Origin: Neobacillus mesonae
Lineage (GTDB): Bacteria; Bacillota; Bacilli; Bacillales; Cytobacillaceae
Assembly (NCBI RefSeq): GCF_023715155.1
Contig: NZ_JAMBNQ010000001.1
Location: forward strand, 124,001 to 188,000
Length of the DNA: 64,000 nt
Direction of reading: 5' to 3'
Shown here piece by piece: positions 8,757 through 18,377 of the stretch (position 1 is the first letter of the stretch; each line of letters opens with the position of its first letter). Position numbers and translations under genes: made by a program. The notes beneath the pieces were generated by a model that worked only from the letters and a program-made list of their open reading frames with translations, searched no databases and had not been told where the DNA came from.

Positions 8757-9671
8757 ATGAAAAGTTTGAAAAAAATAAGCATGCTGGCATTATTGGCAGC
8801 ATTAATGGTAATCACTGCTGCCTGCGGAGGCGGAGCAGATAAAAAAGATAATGCGGCATCTAAAAGTGGAGATACACAAGAACTTTCTGGCTCATTAGTC
8901 GTTTCAGGTTCTTCAGCAATGCAGCCGTTAGTTGCAGCAGCGGCTGAAGAGTTCATGGCTGAGAATCCTAAAGTTGATATTCAAGTGAATGCTGGCGGTT
9001 CAGGTACAGGATTATCACAAGTGTCAGAAGGATCTGTACAAATCGGTAATTCAGACGTTTTTGCTGAAGAAAAAGAAGGTATCCCTGCTGATCAGCTTGT
9101 TGACCATAAAGTAGCGGTGGTAGGTATTACTGCTGCAGTAAATCCTAAGGTTGGCATTAAAGATATTAAGAAAGAAGATTTAATCAAAGTATTCACTGGC
9201 AAAATCACTAACTGGAAAGAACTTGGCGGTAAAGATCAAAAAATCGTTCTTGTTAATCGTCCTGATTCATCTGGTACTCGTGCAGTATTTAATAAATTTG
9301 CTCTTGATGGTGCAACACCTGCAGAAGGAATTACGGAAGATTCTTCTAATACAGTTAAAAAGATTATCAATGAAACAGAAGGTGCTGTTGGATATCTTGC
9401 ATTCTCATACTTCACTGATGATTCAGTAACACCACTTGCAATAGATGGTGTGGAAGCAACAGAAGAAAATGTGCAATCTGGTAAATTCCCTGTATGGGCA
9501 TACGAACATTCTTATACAAAAGGTGAAGCTGACGGCTTAGCAAAAGCGTTCTTAGATTATATGATGTCAGACGATATCCAAAATACTTTATTAAAAGATC
9601 AAGGATACCTGCCTGTTACAAAAATGAAAGTTGAACGTGATGCTGAAGGCAACCAAAAAGATATCAAATAA
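8757..9671 (+). CDS. pstS: Phosphate ABC transporter substrate-binding lipoprotein
   Basis: 304 aa. A lipoprotein signal peptide ends in TAAC (cysteine at 23), so the mature protein is tethered outside the membrane. Phosphate-binding features follow: SGSSAMQPL near the start of the mature domain, NAGGSGTG, and RPDSSGTRAVF. It captures phosphate for PstCAB. It lies first in the operon behind the Pho boxes, with a strong AGGGGG site before its ATG. Confidence 0.95.
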   Translation: MKSLKKISMLALLAALMVITAACGGGADKKDNAASKSGDTQELSGSLVVSGSSAMQPLVAAAAEEFMAENPKVDIQVNAGGSGTGLSQVSEGSVQIGNSDVFAEEKEGIPADQLVDHKVAVVGITAAVNPKVGIKDIKKEDLIKVFTGKITNWKELGGKDQKIVLVNRPDSSGTRAVFNKFALDGATPAEGITEDSSNTVKKIINETEGAVGYLAFSYFTDDSVTPLAIDGVEATEENVQSGKFPVWAYEHSYTKGEADGLAKAFLDYMMSDDIQNTLLKDQGYLPVTKMKVERDAEGNQKDIK

Positions 9672-9699
9672 AACATCTTGATGAACCTAAGAAAATAAA

Positions 9700-9727
9700 A
9701 GGGTAAATGCTCCTATGCGTTTACCCT
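9700..9727 (+). promoter_or_regulatory. Intercistronic stem-loop after pstS
   Basis: AGGGTAAATGC / GCGTTTACCCT forms an 11-bp stem (one G-T pair) with a TCCTAT loop. No T tract follows, so it is unlikely to be a simple terminator. It is well placed to protect the 3' end of a processed pstS message and raise PstS above the membrane subunits; differential pst operon mRNA levels are known in B. subtilis. Confidence 0.65.
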
Positions 9728-9760
9728 ATTATGACGTATTTAAGAGGAGTTTGGTTTAAT

Positions 9761-10684
9761 ATGGAAAAGCTTCTTTCTGCACAAGAAAGATTACTTAAAT
9801 CGAAAAGAAGCAGACTCGGCGGGGAATTTCGCGGCAAATTCTTTGTCATATTGTGTGCTGTAATCATGATCTCGGCTGCGATTGCTATAACCATTTTCCT
9901 TGGTACTAAAGGGCTGCAATCCTTTACGAAAAACGGGGTTAGTATACTAGAGTTTTTAACCAGCACTAAATGGAACCCTACCGATAAAGCGAATCCGGCA
10001 TATGGTGTGCTTCCATTTATTTTCGGTTCCTTTGCAGTTACCTTTCTTGCTGCTCTTATTGCAGCACCATTAGGGATTGGCGGTGCAATCTTTATGACAG
10101 AAATTGCTCCATCTTGGGGTAGAAAAGTTCTGCAGCCAATCGTAGAGCTTCTAGTAGGAATTCCATCAGTTGTCTATGGTTTTATTGGATTGACGGTTTT
10201 AGTTCCGTTTATCAGGGAAAATGTTGGCGGATTAGGATTCAGTCTGCTTTCTGGAATGATTGTCCTTGCCATTATGATTTTACCTACTATTACAACAATC
10301 GCGACTGATGCTATGAGTTCACTGCCAAATCATCTGCGTGAAGGATCCTATGCTTTAGGTGCAACCAGATGGCAGACCATTCGCAAAGTCTTAGTACCTG
10401 CGGCGCTTCCTTCCTTATTAACAGCGATTATTCTTGGGATGGCTCGAGCATTTGGTGAAGCTTTAGCTGTTCAAATGGTTATTGGTAACGTCCGTGATCT
10501 GCCAAATAGTATTTTGGATGCATCGGCAACATTAACGACTATTATTACATTAAACATGGGACATACCACATATGGCAGTGTTGAGAATAATACGCTGTGG
10601 TCGATGGGGCTTATTCTATTAATCATGTCCTTCGCGTTCATACTTCTCATTCGCTATCTGTCATCAAGGAGGAAATTACGTTGA
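9761..10684 (+). CDS. pstC: Phosphate ABC transporter permease PstC
   Basis: 307 aa. The start chosen is the ATG preceded by AAGAGGAG (11-base spacing); the longer frame begins inside the intercistronic hairpin. Six helices are visible, and the ABC inner-membrane signature is seen as REGSYALGATRWQTIRKVLVPAALPSL near residues 193-220, the EAA loop that contacts PstB. It forms the phosphate channel with PstA. Its stop overlaps the pstA start. Confidence 0.93.
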   Translation: MEKLLSAQERLLKSKRSRLGGEFRGKFFVILCAVIMISAAIAITIFLGTKGLQSFTKNGVSILEFLTSTKWNPTDKANPAYGVLPFIFGSFAVTFLAALIAAPLGIGGAIFMTEIAPSWGRKVLQPIVELLVGIPSVVYGFIGLTVLVPFIRENVGGLGFSLLSGMIVLAIMILPTITTIATDAMSSLPNHLREGSYALGATRWQTIRKVLVPAALPSLLTAIILGMARAFGEALAVQMVIGNVRDLPNSILDASATLTTIITLNMGHTTYGSVENNTLWSMGLILLIMSFAFILLIRYLSSRRKLR

Positions 10685-11568
10685 ATAGCAGAACAGCTGA
10701 CCGAATAGCAACGGGTGTTTTTATCGCTATCGCCATCATCATTACAGCCATTCTTGCAGGACTGTTTTTCTATATATTTGTAAATGGGTTTAAGTATATT
10801 TCATTTGATTTTTTAACAACCCCTTCAAGTAATGTAAGAGCCGGCGGTGGAATTCGCGATCAATTATTTAATTCATTTTATATTTTGTTTATTACGATGC
10901 TCATAACCGTTCCAATTGGAGTAGGCGGCGGAATTTATATGGCCGAATATGCCAAGCCGGGGAAGGTAACAGACTTTATTCGTACCTGTATCGAGGTATT
11001 ATCATCTTTGCCATCAATCGTTATTGGAATGTTTGGATTATTGGTGTTTGTTAATACTACTGGCTGGGGATATACCATTTTAGGCGGCGCATTGGCGCTA
11101 ACGGTGTTTAACTTACCAACTATTGTGCGGACAACGGAGGATGCCATCCGGGCTGTACCACGGGATTTAAAAGAAGCAAGTCTTGCATTGGGGATCACCC
11201 ATTGGCATACAATAAAAACAGTTATTTTGCCAGCAGCTTTTCCTTCCATTTTAACAGGGGCAATATTAGCGGCAGGGCGTGTTTTTGGCGAGGCAGCAGC
11301 ATTACTATTTACTGCTGGTCTTTCAACACCAAGACTGGATTATGCAAACTGGAATCCATTTTCAGATCAATCTCCATTGAATATTTTCCGCCCAGCTGAG
11401 ACTTTGGCGGTTCATATATGGTCAGTGAACACACAAGGGTTAATTCCCGATGTTGAGGCAGTTTCAAGCGGCTCCGCTGCTGTACTCGTTATTTCTGTAT
11501 TGATCTTTAATTTAGCGGCCCGCTGGATTGGAAGTATGATTCATAAGCGGATCACAGCAACTAAATAA
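10681..11568 (+). CDS. pstA: Phosphate ABC transporter permease PstA
   Basis: 295 aa from a TTG start at 10681, which has AAGGAGG eight bases upstream and overlaps the pstC stop by 4 bases (TTGA), so translation is probably coupled. Six helices are predicted. The EAA loop reads [15 protein letters not shown] followed by [11 protein letters not shown], parallel to that of PstC. It is the second half of the membrane channel. A longer frame exists upstream inside pstC, but it has no matching ribosome-binding site. Confidence 0.93.
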   Translation: MNSRTADRIATGVFIAIAIIITAILAGLFFYIFVNGFKYISFDFLTTPSSNVRAGGGIRDQLFNSFYILFITMLITVPIGVGGGIYMAEYAKPGKVTDFIRTCIEVLSSLPSIVIGMFGLLVFVNTTGWGYTILGGALALTVFNLPTIVRTTEDAIRAVPRDLKEASLALGITHWHTIKTVILPAAFPSILTGAILAAGRVFGEAAALLFTAGLSTPRLDYANWNPFSDQSPLNIFRPAETLAVHIWSVNTQGLIPDVEAVSSGSAAVLVISVLIFNLAARWIGSMIHKRITATK

Positions 11569-11584
11569 AAAAGGTGGGAGTCGA

Positions 11585-12406
11585 ATGGTAACAGCCTTAA
11601 AGGAGAGAACTACTATGGATGTAACTGCTCCAAGTCATCATAATGACCGGCTAGAAAGTATTTTATCGGTAAACAATTTACAAATTTTTTATGGGGAAAA
11701 GCGGGCAGTTAATGGAATTTCAATGGAAATTGAAAAAAACTCGGTCACGGCATTAATTGGTCCCTCAGGATGCGGCAAGTCGACATTTTTGCGCAGCATC
11801 AATCGGATGAATGACTTAATCCCTGGTTCTTATGCAAAGGGCGAAATTATTTATGAGGGCCTCAATATTTTGGCTGAAGATATAAATGTGACAGCTTTGC
11901 GGAAAGAAATTGGCATGGTATTTCAAAAACCAAATCCATTTCCTAAATCTATTTATGAGAATATTACGCATGCCCTTAAGTTTGCAGGCATAAAAAAGAA
12001 AAGCAAGCTGGATGAGATTGTTGAAGAAAGTTTGCGGAATGCAGCACTATGGGATGAAGTGAAGGATAGGCTTCATTCATCAGCATACTCACTTTCAGGC
12101 GGACAACAGCAGAGGCTTTGTATTGCTAGGACTATTGCGATGAAACCGAATGTTATTCTTCTTGATGAGCCTGCATCTGCGTTAGATCCGATTTCAAATG
12201 CGAAAGTAGAAGATTTAATTGTTGATTTAAAAAAGGATTATTCCATTGTTATTGTTACACATAATATGCAGCAGGCATCCCGTATTTCAGATAAAACCGC
12301 GTTCTTTTTGAACGGAGATTTAATTGAGTATGACAGAACTGAAAAAATCTTTACCAATCCATCTGTTGAAAAGACAGAGGAATATATTTCCGGACGGTTC
12401 GGATAA
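11585..12406 (+). CDS. pstB: Phosphate ABC transporter ATP-binding protein PstB (first copy)
   Basis: 273 aa. Walker A is GPSGCGKST (59-67), the signature LSGGQQQR and Walker [14 protein letters not shown]; the phosphate subfamily mark [11 protein letters not shown] follows the Q-loop. Two starts are possible. The ATG at 11585 follows GGTGGGAG, and another at 11615 follows AAAGGAGAG with good spacing; I report the longer. It energises PstCA. The GDLIEY...[10 protein letters not shown] ending is typical of PstB. Confidence 0.93.
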   Translation: MVTALKERTTMDVTAPSHHNDRLESILSVNNLQIFYGEKRAVNGISMEIEKNSVTALIGPSGCGKSTFLRSINRMNDLIPGSYAKGEIIYEGLNILAEDINVTALRKEIGMVFQKPNPFPKSIYENITHALKFAGIKKKSKLDEIVEESLRNAALWDEVKDRLHSSAYSLSGGQQQRLCIARTIAMKPNVILLDEPASALDPISNAKVEDLIVDLKKDYSIVIVTHNMQQASRISDKTAFFLNGDLIEYDRTEKIFTNPSVEKTEEYISGRFG

Positions 12407-12418
12407 GGGGGAATTACC

Positions 12419-13192
12419 TTGGCAGCTATAACAATAACTAGAGATATTTTTGATGTGAAGGATTTAAATCTATGGTACGGTGATCATCATGCTTTGAAGG
12501 GGATTAACTTTCCAATTCAAAAGAAAGAAGTTACGGCTATGATTGGCCCTTCAGGCTGCGGCAAGTCTACTTTTTTAAAGACTCTAAACTTGATGAATTT
12601 GATGGTACCTAATGTAAAGATAACCGGTGAGGTTAATTTTGATGGACAAAATATTTTAAGCCCTAAAACAGACTTAGTTGAATTGCGTAAACATGTAGGT
12701 ATGGTCTTTCAAAAAGGAAATCCTTTTCCTCAGTCAATATACGATAATGTTGCGTATGGGCCGAGAATTCATGGTATAAAGAAAAAGAAGCAGCTGGACG
12801 AAATTGTTACAAAGTCATTAATAGATGTAGCATTATGGGATGAAGTAAAAGATCGTTTAAATGCACCGGCACTGGGGCTCTCAGGCGGACAGCAGCAGAG
12901 GCTTTGTATTGCGAGGGCACTTGCAACCAAACCAGATGTATTGTTAATGGATGAACCGACTTCTGCTCTTGACCCGATTTCTACCTTGAAAATTGAAGAA
13001 TTAATTTTTGAGCTAAAAGAAAAATATACTATTGTTATTGTGACCCACAATATGCAGCAGGCAGCAAGGGTTTCTGATAAAACAGCCTTTTTCTTAATGG
13101 GAGAATTAATTGAATTTGATAAAACGGAAAAAATATTCTCTACACCAGCGGATTCACGAACGGAAGACTATATTACAGGAAGATTTGGGTGA
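12419..13192 (+). CDS. pstB: Phosphate ABC transporter ATP-binding protein PstB (second copy)
   Basis: 257 aa from TTG with AAGGGGG upstream. Walker [10 protein letters not shown], signature LSGGQQQR, Walker [14 protein letters not shown]. It is clearly paralogous to the preceding gene throughout (same [19 protein letters not shown] and DYITGRFG blocks). Two adjacent pstB genes are also known in B. subtilis (pstBA, pstBB). The two products may form a heterodimer or alternate. Confidence 0.93.
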   Translation: MAAITITRDIFDVKDLNLWYGDHHALKGINFPIQKKEVTAMIGPSGCGKSTFLKTLNLMNLMVPNVKITGEVNFDGQNILSPKTDLVELRKHVGMVFQKGNPFPQSIYDNVAYGPRIHGIKKKKQLDEIVTKSLIDVALWDEVKDRLNAPALGLSGGQQQRLCIARALATKPDVLLMDEPTSALDPISTLKIEELIFELKEKYTIVIVTHNMQQAARVSDKTAFFLMGELIEFDKTEKIFSTPADSRTEDYITGRFG

Positions 13193-13197
13193 TGTTT

Positions 13198-13857
13198 ATG
13201 AATACAAGGTCCAATTTTGATGAAAGTTTAAAAGAATTAAAGTCACTCCAATTAAAAATGGCAGATGAAGCAGAAACAGCTATTAAAAATGCGATGTTGT
13301 CTTTGTTAAACCAAGATATTGAACTTGCAAATAAGGTCATCAATAATGATAATATTATCGATGACCTTGAGTATGAGATTCATGAAAAGGCATTGATGCT
13401 GATTGCAATGCAGTCGCCGGTGGCCAAAGATTTACGAAGACTTCATGTGGCTTTAAGAGTTTCATCTGAAGTGGAAAGATTAGGAGATATTGCCGTAAAC
13501 ATCGCGAAATCAGTCGTTCACATCGGTGATGAAAAACATCTGAAGGAATTAATCGATATTCCTCGTATGATGGAAATGGCGCTCGAGATGTTAACTGAAG
13601 CCATTACCGCATTTTATGCCGAGGATCCTGCCCTTGCCAAGAAATGTGCTGAAAAGGATGATCAGGTAGACAAAATGTTTGGGGAACTAGTTAAAGAGCT
13701 GCTTACCTACATCCCGCAAAATCCTGATTTTACGAATCAAATAATCCAATTAGCATTTGTTTGCCGTTTTATTGAAAGGATCGCCGATCATTCTACCAAT
13801 ATCGCTGAGAATGTTGTTTATCTTGAAACAGGTAAACGTTTCAATCTTAATAAATAA
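13198..13857 (+). CDS. phoU: Phosphate signalling complex protein PhoU
   Basis: 219 aa from ATG 13198 (GGGTGATG just upstream). A GTG at 13189 and an ATG at 13192 are also in frame and overlap the pstB2 stop. Two PhoU helical domains are visible, each with the E.E...D...N.A motif: SSEVERLGDIAVNIA (about 95-109) and CRFIERIADHSTNIAENVVYLETG (near the end). PhoU couples the state of the Pst transporter to the Pho two-component system. As I recall, B. subtilis 168 has no phoU here, so this operon is closer to that of other bacilli. Confidence 0.92.
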   Translation: MNTRSNFDESLKELKSLQLKMADEAETAIKNAMLSLLNQDIELANKVINNDNIIDDLEYEIHEKALMLIAMQSPVAKDLRRLHVALRVSSEVERLGDIAVNIAKSVVHIGDEKHLKELIDIPRMMEMALEMLTEAITAFYAEDPALAKKCAEKDDQVDKMFGELVKELLTYIPQNPDFTNQIIQLAFVCRFIERIADHSTNIAENVVYLETGKRFNLNK

Positions 13858-13873
13858 GTATCAAGAACAGACG

Positions 13874-13906
13874 GAGATGAGACATATTGTACTCATCTTT
13901 TTTTGT
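13874..13906 (+). terminator. Terminator of the pst-phoU operon
   Basis: AGATGAG / CTCATCT stem with a 10-base loop followed by TTTTTTT. The 220 bp from here to 14,130 hold no convincing gene. Confidence 0.85.
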
Positions 13907-14129
13907 CGAATCCACTTCTATTAAACCTTTTCAGTCTGTCAAATTTTATCATTTAGAATGGTTACATAAAAAATTTCCCAGCTCAAACCCCTCAAAACAA
14001 TGGGAAGGGCAAAATACGACAATTTGCGTTTATTGTAAGGCTTCCAATCTAATGATACCATTACATTATCGATCATTATTCATATTTTTCTAAATAAAAC
14101 ATATATTACTAGATTAGGAGACCTGAGAA

Positions 14130-14807
14130 ATGATGATTAACGAAATTCTTAGATTGAGAAAGGAAGGACTTTCATTTCGGAGAATTGCCGAAGAACTAAA
14201 TACGACGGTTGGCAAGGTACAATATCGCTATAATAAATGGAGGAAGAATCCTGAAGAGAGAAAAGCACTTAGGATAGGAAGTCTGAAAAGTGAAATAGGA
14301 AAGCCTTCAGAAGACAAGAAAGAACAGACTCTTATTCCATTAAAGAGGGAACTTAATGTACGCATGGTAACTGCTAAAAAGATCGCCCTCTTTTGGGATG
14401 TTTCTGAAATAGCTGATAAAGTACTTATATCATATTTCAATATTCATTTAACAGAACTTGTTTCGGTAATAAGAGTTTATGATGTAACCGATATAATCTT
14501 TGACGGTAAGAATGCCCACCAGTTTTATGAAATCACCGTACCTTATCAAAATGGACATTGGTTTGTGAAAGGCTTAGCAGCGAATCGAAGTTATGTTGCA
14601 GAGTTAGGTGTTCTTATTCCGGCCACTGGTTATTTTCCTCTCTATCGATCCAATTGTGTAAAAACTCCAAAATGTGAATTATCCAGTAATCTCTTAAGCC
14701 ATGATCAGTTGGAAATGCTGCGGTATGAAGCCGACCCCCCAAAATGGACAGACCATGTGAGTACTTATAGTTATTATGGCGAAGAAGATGACATGGAGGA
14801 GAAGTAA
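14130..14807 (+). CDS. DUF4912 protein with N-terminal HTH-like segment
   Basis: 225 aa. Residues 1-45 resemble a Hin/resolvase-type helix-turn-helix (LRLRKEGLSFRRIAEELN then VGKVQYRYNKW). Residues 80-200 form the DUF4912 region (ALFWDVSE, VIRVYDVT, ITVPYQNGHWFVKGLAANRSYVAELG). AGGAG lies 9 bases before the ATG. Its stop overlaps the start of the following glycosyltransferase gene (TAATG), so the two are co-translated. DUF4912 proteins have no settled function; the pairing with a GT4 enzyme suggests a role in surface or storage polysaccharide, which is inference only. Confidence 0.75.
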   Translation: MMINEILRLRKEGLSFRRIAEELNTTVGKVQYRYNKWRKNPEERKALRIGSLKSEIGKPSEDKKEQTLIPLKRELNVRMVTAKKIALFWDVSEIADKVLISYFNIHLTELVSVIRVYDVTDIIFDGKNAHQFYEITVPYQNGHWFVKGLAANRSYVAELGVLIPATGYFPLYRSNCVKTPKCELSSNLLSHDQLEMLRYEADPPKWTDHVSTYSYYGEEDDMEEK

Positions 14808-16066
14808 TGGCTAAGGTGATGAAAGAAAAAAACAAGTTAAATCAAGGAGTTAATCATAAATGGCAGTTAAAAATATTATTGTTATGCTGGGAATATCCCC
14901 CAAATGTTGTTGGCGGACTGTCTAATCATGTTTTTCATTTAGCAAATCAAATGGCTTGTCAGGGACATGAGGTACATGTTTTAACAGCAGGGAAGGATAC
15001 CCTTTATGGGTATGAAATGACAGATAAAGTCCATGTGCATAGAGTAAAACCTATCAATGAACATGATGATCATTTCTTATCATGGATTGGCGGACTGAAT
15101 TTAGCCATGGCTTTTAAAGGAGAACAATTAGCAGAAGAAATAAAATTCGATATTATACATGCTCATGACTGGCTTGTAGGAGCAGCAGCGATTGCTTTAA
15201 AAAAGGTATTGGAGATACCGCTTTTAACAACCATTCACGCTACAGAATACGGAAGAAATAATGGAATTCACAATAGAATTCAAAGGTTTATCCATGAAAG
15301 AGAGAAAAGCTTAATTTCTTCAGCGGAGCAATTGATTGTTTGCAGTGATTATATGAAGGAATCCCTGACGTCAATTTTTCATATAGAGGAAAAAAAGGCA
15401 GCAGTTATTCCAAACGGTATTGAGCCTGCATCAATTAGTTTAAAAGCAGATGAGATTTTTCCTGAATTAAACGGGAGAAAGTACATTTTTTCAATTGGAA
15501 GAATGGTTAAGGAAAAGGGATTTGAAACCCTATTAAAGGCAGCTCAGATTGTAAAAGAGAGAAATCAAGACTACTTTTTTGTGACAGCAGGAAAAGGACC
15601 GATGCTGGATACCTATCAACGGCAGGTGAAGGATTTAAATTTATCAAACTATCTTGTCTTCGTTGGCAATGTTTCAGAGGAAGAGAGAGATGCTTTGATT
15701 CATGGCAGTGAAATAGTGGTCATTCCAAGTTTGTATGAACCGTTTGGCATTGTGACCCTTGAGGCAATGATTCAGGAGAAACCTGTTATTGTCTCGAATA
15801 CCGGCGGAATGAAGGGAATTGTAAAGCATACACAAACAGGATTAGTCATGACTCCTGGTGATCCCGAAAGTTTACTTAAGCAAATAGATTTTATTAGAAA
15901 CAATGGAAAAATTGCGAAGGAAATGGGATTAAAAGGTGGAAAAGCTGCTCGAAGCCTTTATGGGTGGCCGAGAATTGCCGCTGAAACAACTCGAGTAATG
16001 GAAGATACTATATTGAATATACGTGCTAACGCAAATGGAACACCCAATAATCTAACAAAGGTGTAA
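14807..16066 (+). CDS. yqgM: Family 4 glycosyltransferase (YqgM-like)
   Basis: 419 aa with the GT-B fold. The N-terminal acceptor domain begins ILLLCWEYPPNVVGGLSNHV (about 23-42), and IIHAHDWLVG follows. The C-terminal nucleotide-sugar domain has FSIGRMVKEKGFETLL, FVGNVSEEE and the retaining-enzyme motif YEPFGIVTLEAM. Its opening resembles glycogen-synthase-like GT4 enzymes, but length and motifs do not tell donor or acceptor. GGAGGAG precedes the ATG, and a one-base overlap couples it to the DUF4912 gene. The symbol is by position and family compared with B. subtilis. Confidence 0.85.
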   Translation: MAKVMKEKNKLNQGVNHKWQLKILLLCWEYPPNVVGGLSNHVFHLANQMACQGHEVHVLTAGKDTLYGYEMTDKVHVHRVKPINEHDDHFLSWIGGLNLAMAFKGEQLAEEIKFDIIHAHDWLVGAAAIALKKVLEIPLLTTIHATEYGRNNGIHNRIQRFIHEREKSLISSAEQLIVCSDYMKESLTSIFHIEEKKAAVIPNGIEPASISLKADEIFPELNGRKYIFSIGRMVKEKGFETLLKAAQIVKERNQDYFFVTAGKGPMLDTYQRQVKDLNLSNYLVFVGNVSEEERDALIHGSEIVVIPSLYEPFGIVTLEAMIQEKPVIVSNTGGMKGIVKHTQTGLVMTPGDPESLLKQIDFIRNNGKIAKEMGLKGGKAARSLYGWPRIAAETTRVMEDTILNIRANANGTPNNLTKV

Positions 16067-16071
16067 GTGAT

Positions 16072-16707
16072 ATGATTAATACATTAGAGTTTAAGCAAAA
16101 CCGTCATTTCTTAAATCGTCAGTCTTCTGTTGAACAGCTTCATTTTATTCCTGGAATTTGGGTGGATGGCAGATACTTTTGGCTGCCTAATCAGATGGAA
16201 AAGGTTCTTTATGGAGATGGATTAATCCTAAAAGTATTAAAAAAACAGATTCATACCAAAATTAGTTTTAATCAACTAATAATCAGTAACCATGGAAGCC
16301 ATGAAAAGAATATAAAAATCCTGGCAATGCACCATTTTCAAAATGTAAACAAGGATTGTCTGACATTTATATCGCCAACAGATCAACGGATTTTTCATCA
16401 TGGGGGCCAGAACGTCTTTTTAGTTAACCTCCAGCATCATAAGGAAGATATAAAGGAATACACAACAATACCGTTATGGAATGCATTTACTGATCAAATA
16501 TGGAGTTCGCTGCAAAAGGGACATCTAAAGTATCAGCCGATGGCAAAAGGACCTGCTGCCAGCATATTAGCGGTTAATATAAAAGTTAACCCGCAAAAGA
16601 CAGAAAAAATAAGCACTTGGTCGATTTCGGGAAAGAATAAAAACGATCTAATTGCAATGGAGCAAGCTCTTCTAAAAAATTCACTAGCTTTTCCTGTTGA
16701 AAAATGA
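16072..16707 (+). CDS. Protein of unknown function, third gene of DUF4912-GT4 set
   Basis: 211 aa that I do not recognise. It starts 5 bases after the glycosyltransferase stop and has no membrane helix or signal peptide. Visible features are aromatic-rich strands ([14 protein letters not shown], a [13 protein letters not shown] segment) and several histidine pairs (IFHHGG, LQHHKE). The look is of a beta-rich soluble domain. Close spacing argues that it works with the two preceding genes. The ribosome-binding site is weak (AAAGGTG), suggesting coupled translation. Confidence 0.65.
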   Translation: MINTLEFKQNRHFLNRQSSVEQLHFIPGIWVDGRYFWLPNQMEKVLYGDGLILKVLKKQIHTKISFNQLIISNHGSHEKNIKILAMHHFQNVNKDCLTFISPTDQRIFHHGGQNVFLVNLQHHKEDIKEYTTIPLWNAFTDQIWSSLQKGHLKYQPMAKGPAASILAVNIKVNPQKTEKISTWSISGKNKNDLIAMEQALLKNSLAFPVEK

Positions 16708-16762
16708 TATTATAGAAAAGTCGTATGAACGAACAAGCTTAATCGTTTGGAGGGAAATAAAC

Positions 16763-16912
16763 ATGCGTGTGAATATTACGTTAGCTTGCACTGAATGTGG
16801 AGACCGTAACTATATTTCAACAAAAAATAAGCGTAACAACCCAGATCGTCTTGAGCTAAAGAAATATTGCCCAAGAGAAAAGCGTACAACTGTACACCGT
16901 GAAACAAAATAA
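16763..16912 (+). CDS. rpmG: 50S ribosomal protein L33
   Basis: 49 aa, too short to show its true start in long frames. ATG 16763 follows GGAGGG by 8 bases. The sequence [13 protein letters not shown]...NRNNP-type core and HRETK tail are diagnostic of L33. One CxxC pair (ACTECG) is kept, but the second pair has only one cysteine (YCPRE). This matches the partly zinc-free form I recall for B. subtilis RpmGA. Codon use is strongly biased as in ribosomal genes. Confidence 0.96.
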   Translation: MRVNITLACTECGDRNYISTKNKRNNPDRLELKKYCPREKRTTVHRETK

Positions 16913-16941
16913 ACAGCAGGTGCTTTCCTGCTGTTTTTTTG
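16911..16941 (+). terminator. rpmG terminator
   Basis: AAACAGCAGG / CCTGCTGTTT stem plus TTTTT. The following gene begins only about 25 bases later, so read-through or a promoter upstream must feed it. Confidence 0.85.
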
Positions 16942-16962
16942 TGCAGAAAAAAGGGAGGTTTG

Positions 16963-17535
16963 ATGAAAATGTCTGATAAAAAAACGATTCGTAAAAAGGT
17001 AAAAGAAATTCTATCCCGGCTTTCGAAACCCCTCTATGAAGATTACTCCTATAAAATTGGTTTAAGATTGTATGAAGATGAAATATGGAAACAAGCCGAT
17101 ATAATCGGGATTACTGTTTCTAAACAGCCTGAAGTTGATACATATCAAATAATCCGCAAAGCTTGGGAGACGGGGAAAACAATTGTTGTCCCCAAATGTA
17201 TCCCGAATGAAAAGAAGTTATCTTTTCATATCATAACGGAATTTTCACAGCTTGAATCCGTATTTTATGGGCTGCTTGAACCAATTCCTGAAATAACAAA
17301 GGAAGTGAAGCCGGAGCAAATAGATCTTTTAATTGTTCCAGGACTGGCCTATACAAGAGAGGGATATCGAATTGGATTTGGCGGTGGATATTATGACCGG
17401 TATTTAACCAGCTATACAGGAAATACGGTATCACTTGCCTTTAATGAACAGATTATTCCTCAATTTTCAGTGGAAGAATACGATCTTCCCATTGCAAAAA
17501 TTATTACGCCTACAGAGGTAATTAAGACAAAATGA
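16963..17535 (+). CDS. yqgN: 5-formyltetrahydrofolate cyclo-ligase
   Basis: 190 aa. It converts 5-formyl-THF to 5,10-methenyl-THF using ATP. Diagnostic segments are RKKVKEIL near the N-terminus, GITVSKQPEVDT, LLEP near the middle and the phosphate-binding loop GFGGGYYDRYL near 137-147. ATG 16963 lies only 4 bases after AGGGAGG; a second ATG at 16969 has 10-base spacing, so either could be used. The stop overlaps the next start by 4 bases (ATGA). Confidence 0.93.
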   Translation: MKMSDKKTIRKKVKEILSRLSKPLYEDYSYKIGLRLYEDEIWKQADIIGITVSKQPEVDTYQIIRKAWETGKTIVVPKCIPNEKKLSFHIITEFSQLESVFYGLLEPIPEITKEVKPEQIDLLIVPGLAYTREGYRIGFGGGYYDRYLTSYTGNTVSLAFNEQIIPQFSVEEYDLPIAKIITPTEVIKTK

Positions 17536-18320
17536 TGGAGCACGTTATCATTTTGGCTGCCATGATATTTTTAGGATATGCGGGCTATATGGTACGTTCT
17601 TTAAGTAAATCAGGCGCCATAGCTGCTGCTATTGTCGGTTATGCGGTTTACTTGGGGTTGCATTATAACGGGTTAATTCTATTAGGTGTATTTTTTGTTT
17701 CCTCCAGCTATTGGTCCAAATATAAAAGTGCGGCCAAGGAAAAAATGGAAGAAAAATTAGCAAAAGGCGGTGCAAGGGACTGGCGCCAGGTATTTGCTAA
17801 CGGGGGTGCAGCTGCCCTGTTTAGTGTTCTTTATCTATTTGATCAATCGATTATTTGGGTACTTGGGTTTGCCGTATCACTTGCCAGTGCTAATTCCGAT
17901 ACATGGGCATCTGAGATTGGCAGTTTAAGCAAAAAGGATCCCATCTATATCCGAAATTTTAAGCGGGTTGAACGAGGCACATCTGGAGCGGTCAGCGGGT
18001 TAGGCACAATCGCAGCATTAATGGGAGCTTTGCTGATTGCTGTCATCAGCGTCTGGTTCTTTAAATTAGCCCTGGTTTTGGGAATCATGATTTTTCTATT
18101 TGGCTATTTCGGAAATGTTATGGATACATTGGTAGGTGCATTCTACCAACAGTTATATGTATGCAGCAGATGCGGACTGGAAACCGAGAAGAAAGTTCAT
18201 TGCGGCATGCAAACCAAAAGAATAAAAGGGATTACTCTTATGGAAAATGATATGGTGAATTTTCTTTCGGGAGTACTTTCTTCGATTTTGGCAATATGCG
18301 TTCTGTATTATACAATTTAA
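17532..18320 (+). CDS. DUF92 family integral membrane protein
   Basis: 262 aa, five to six helices. Family marks are SASANSDTWASEIGSL-type residues at about 116-135 and FKRVERGTSGAVSGLGT near 145-160, with ...GNVMDTLVGAFYQ later. A cytosolic CSRCGLETEKKVHCG segment near 216-232 looks like a cysteine-rich knuckle. DUF92 relatives include the plant phytyl-phosphate kinase VTE6, so an isoprenoid-phosphate kinase role is possible but unproven. It is coupled to the cyclo-ligase by a 4-base overlap. Confidence 0.82.
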   Translation: MMEHVIILAAMIFLGYAGYMVRSLSKSGAIAAAIVGYAVYLGLHYNGLILLGVFFVSSSYWSKYKSAAKEKMEEKLAKGGARDWRQVFANGGAAALFSVLYLFDQSIIWVLGFAVSLASANSDTWASEIGSLSKKDPIYIRNFKRVERGTSGAVSGLGTIAALMGALLIAVISVWFFKLALVLGIMIFLFGYFGNVMDTLVGAFYQQLYVCSRCGLETEKKVHCGMQTKRIKGITLMENDMVNFLSGVLSSILAICVLYYTI

Positions 18321-18377
18321 TGTTCTTTTGGATAAAATTATAGATATTTCCACAGAATAATGGCAGGAGGGATGGAA

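Noticed and set aside
13887-14093. 68-codon frame after phoU
   Set aside because: It begins inside the phoU terminator and has no ribosome-binding site.
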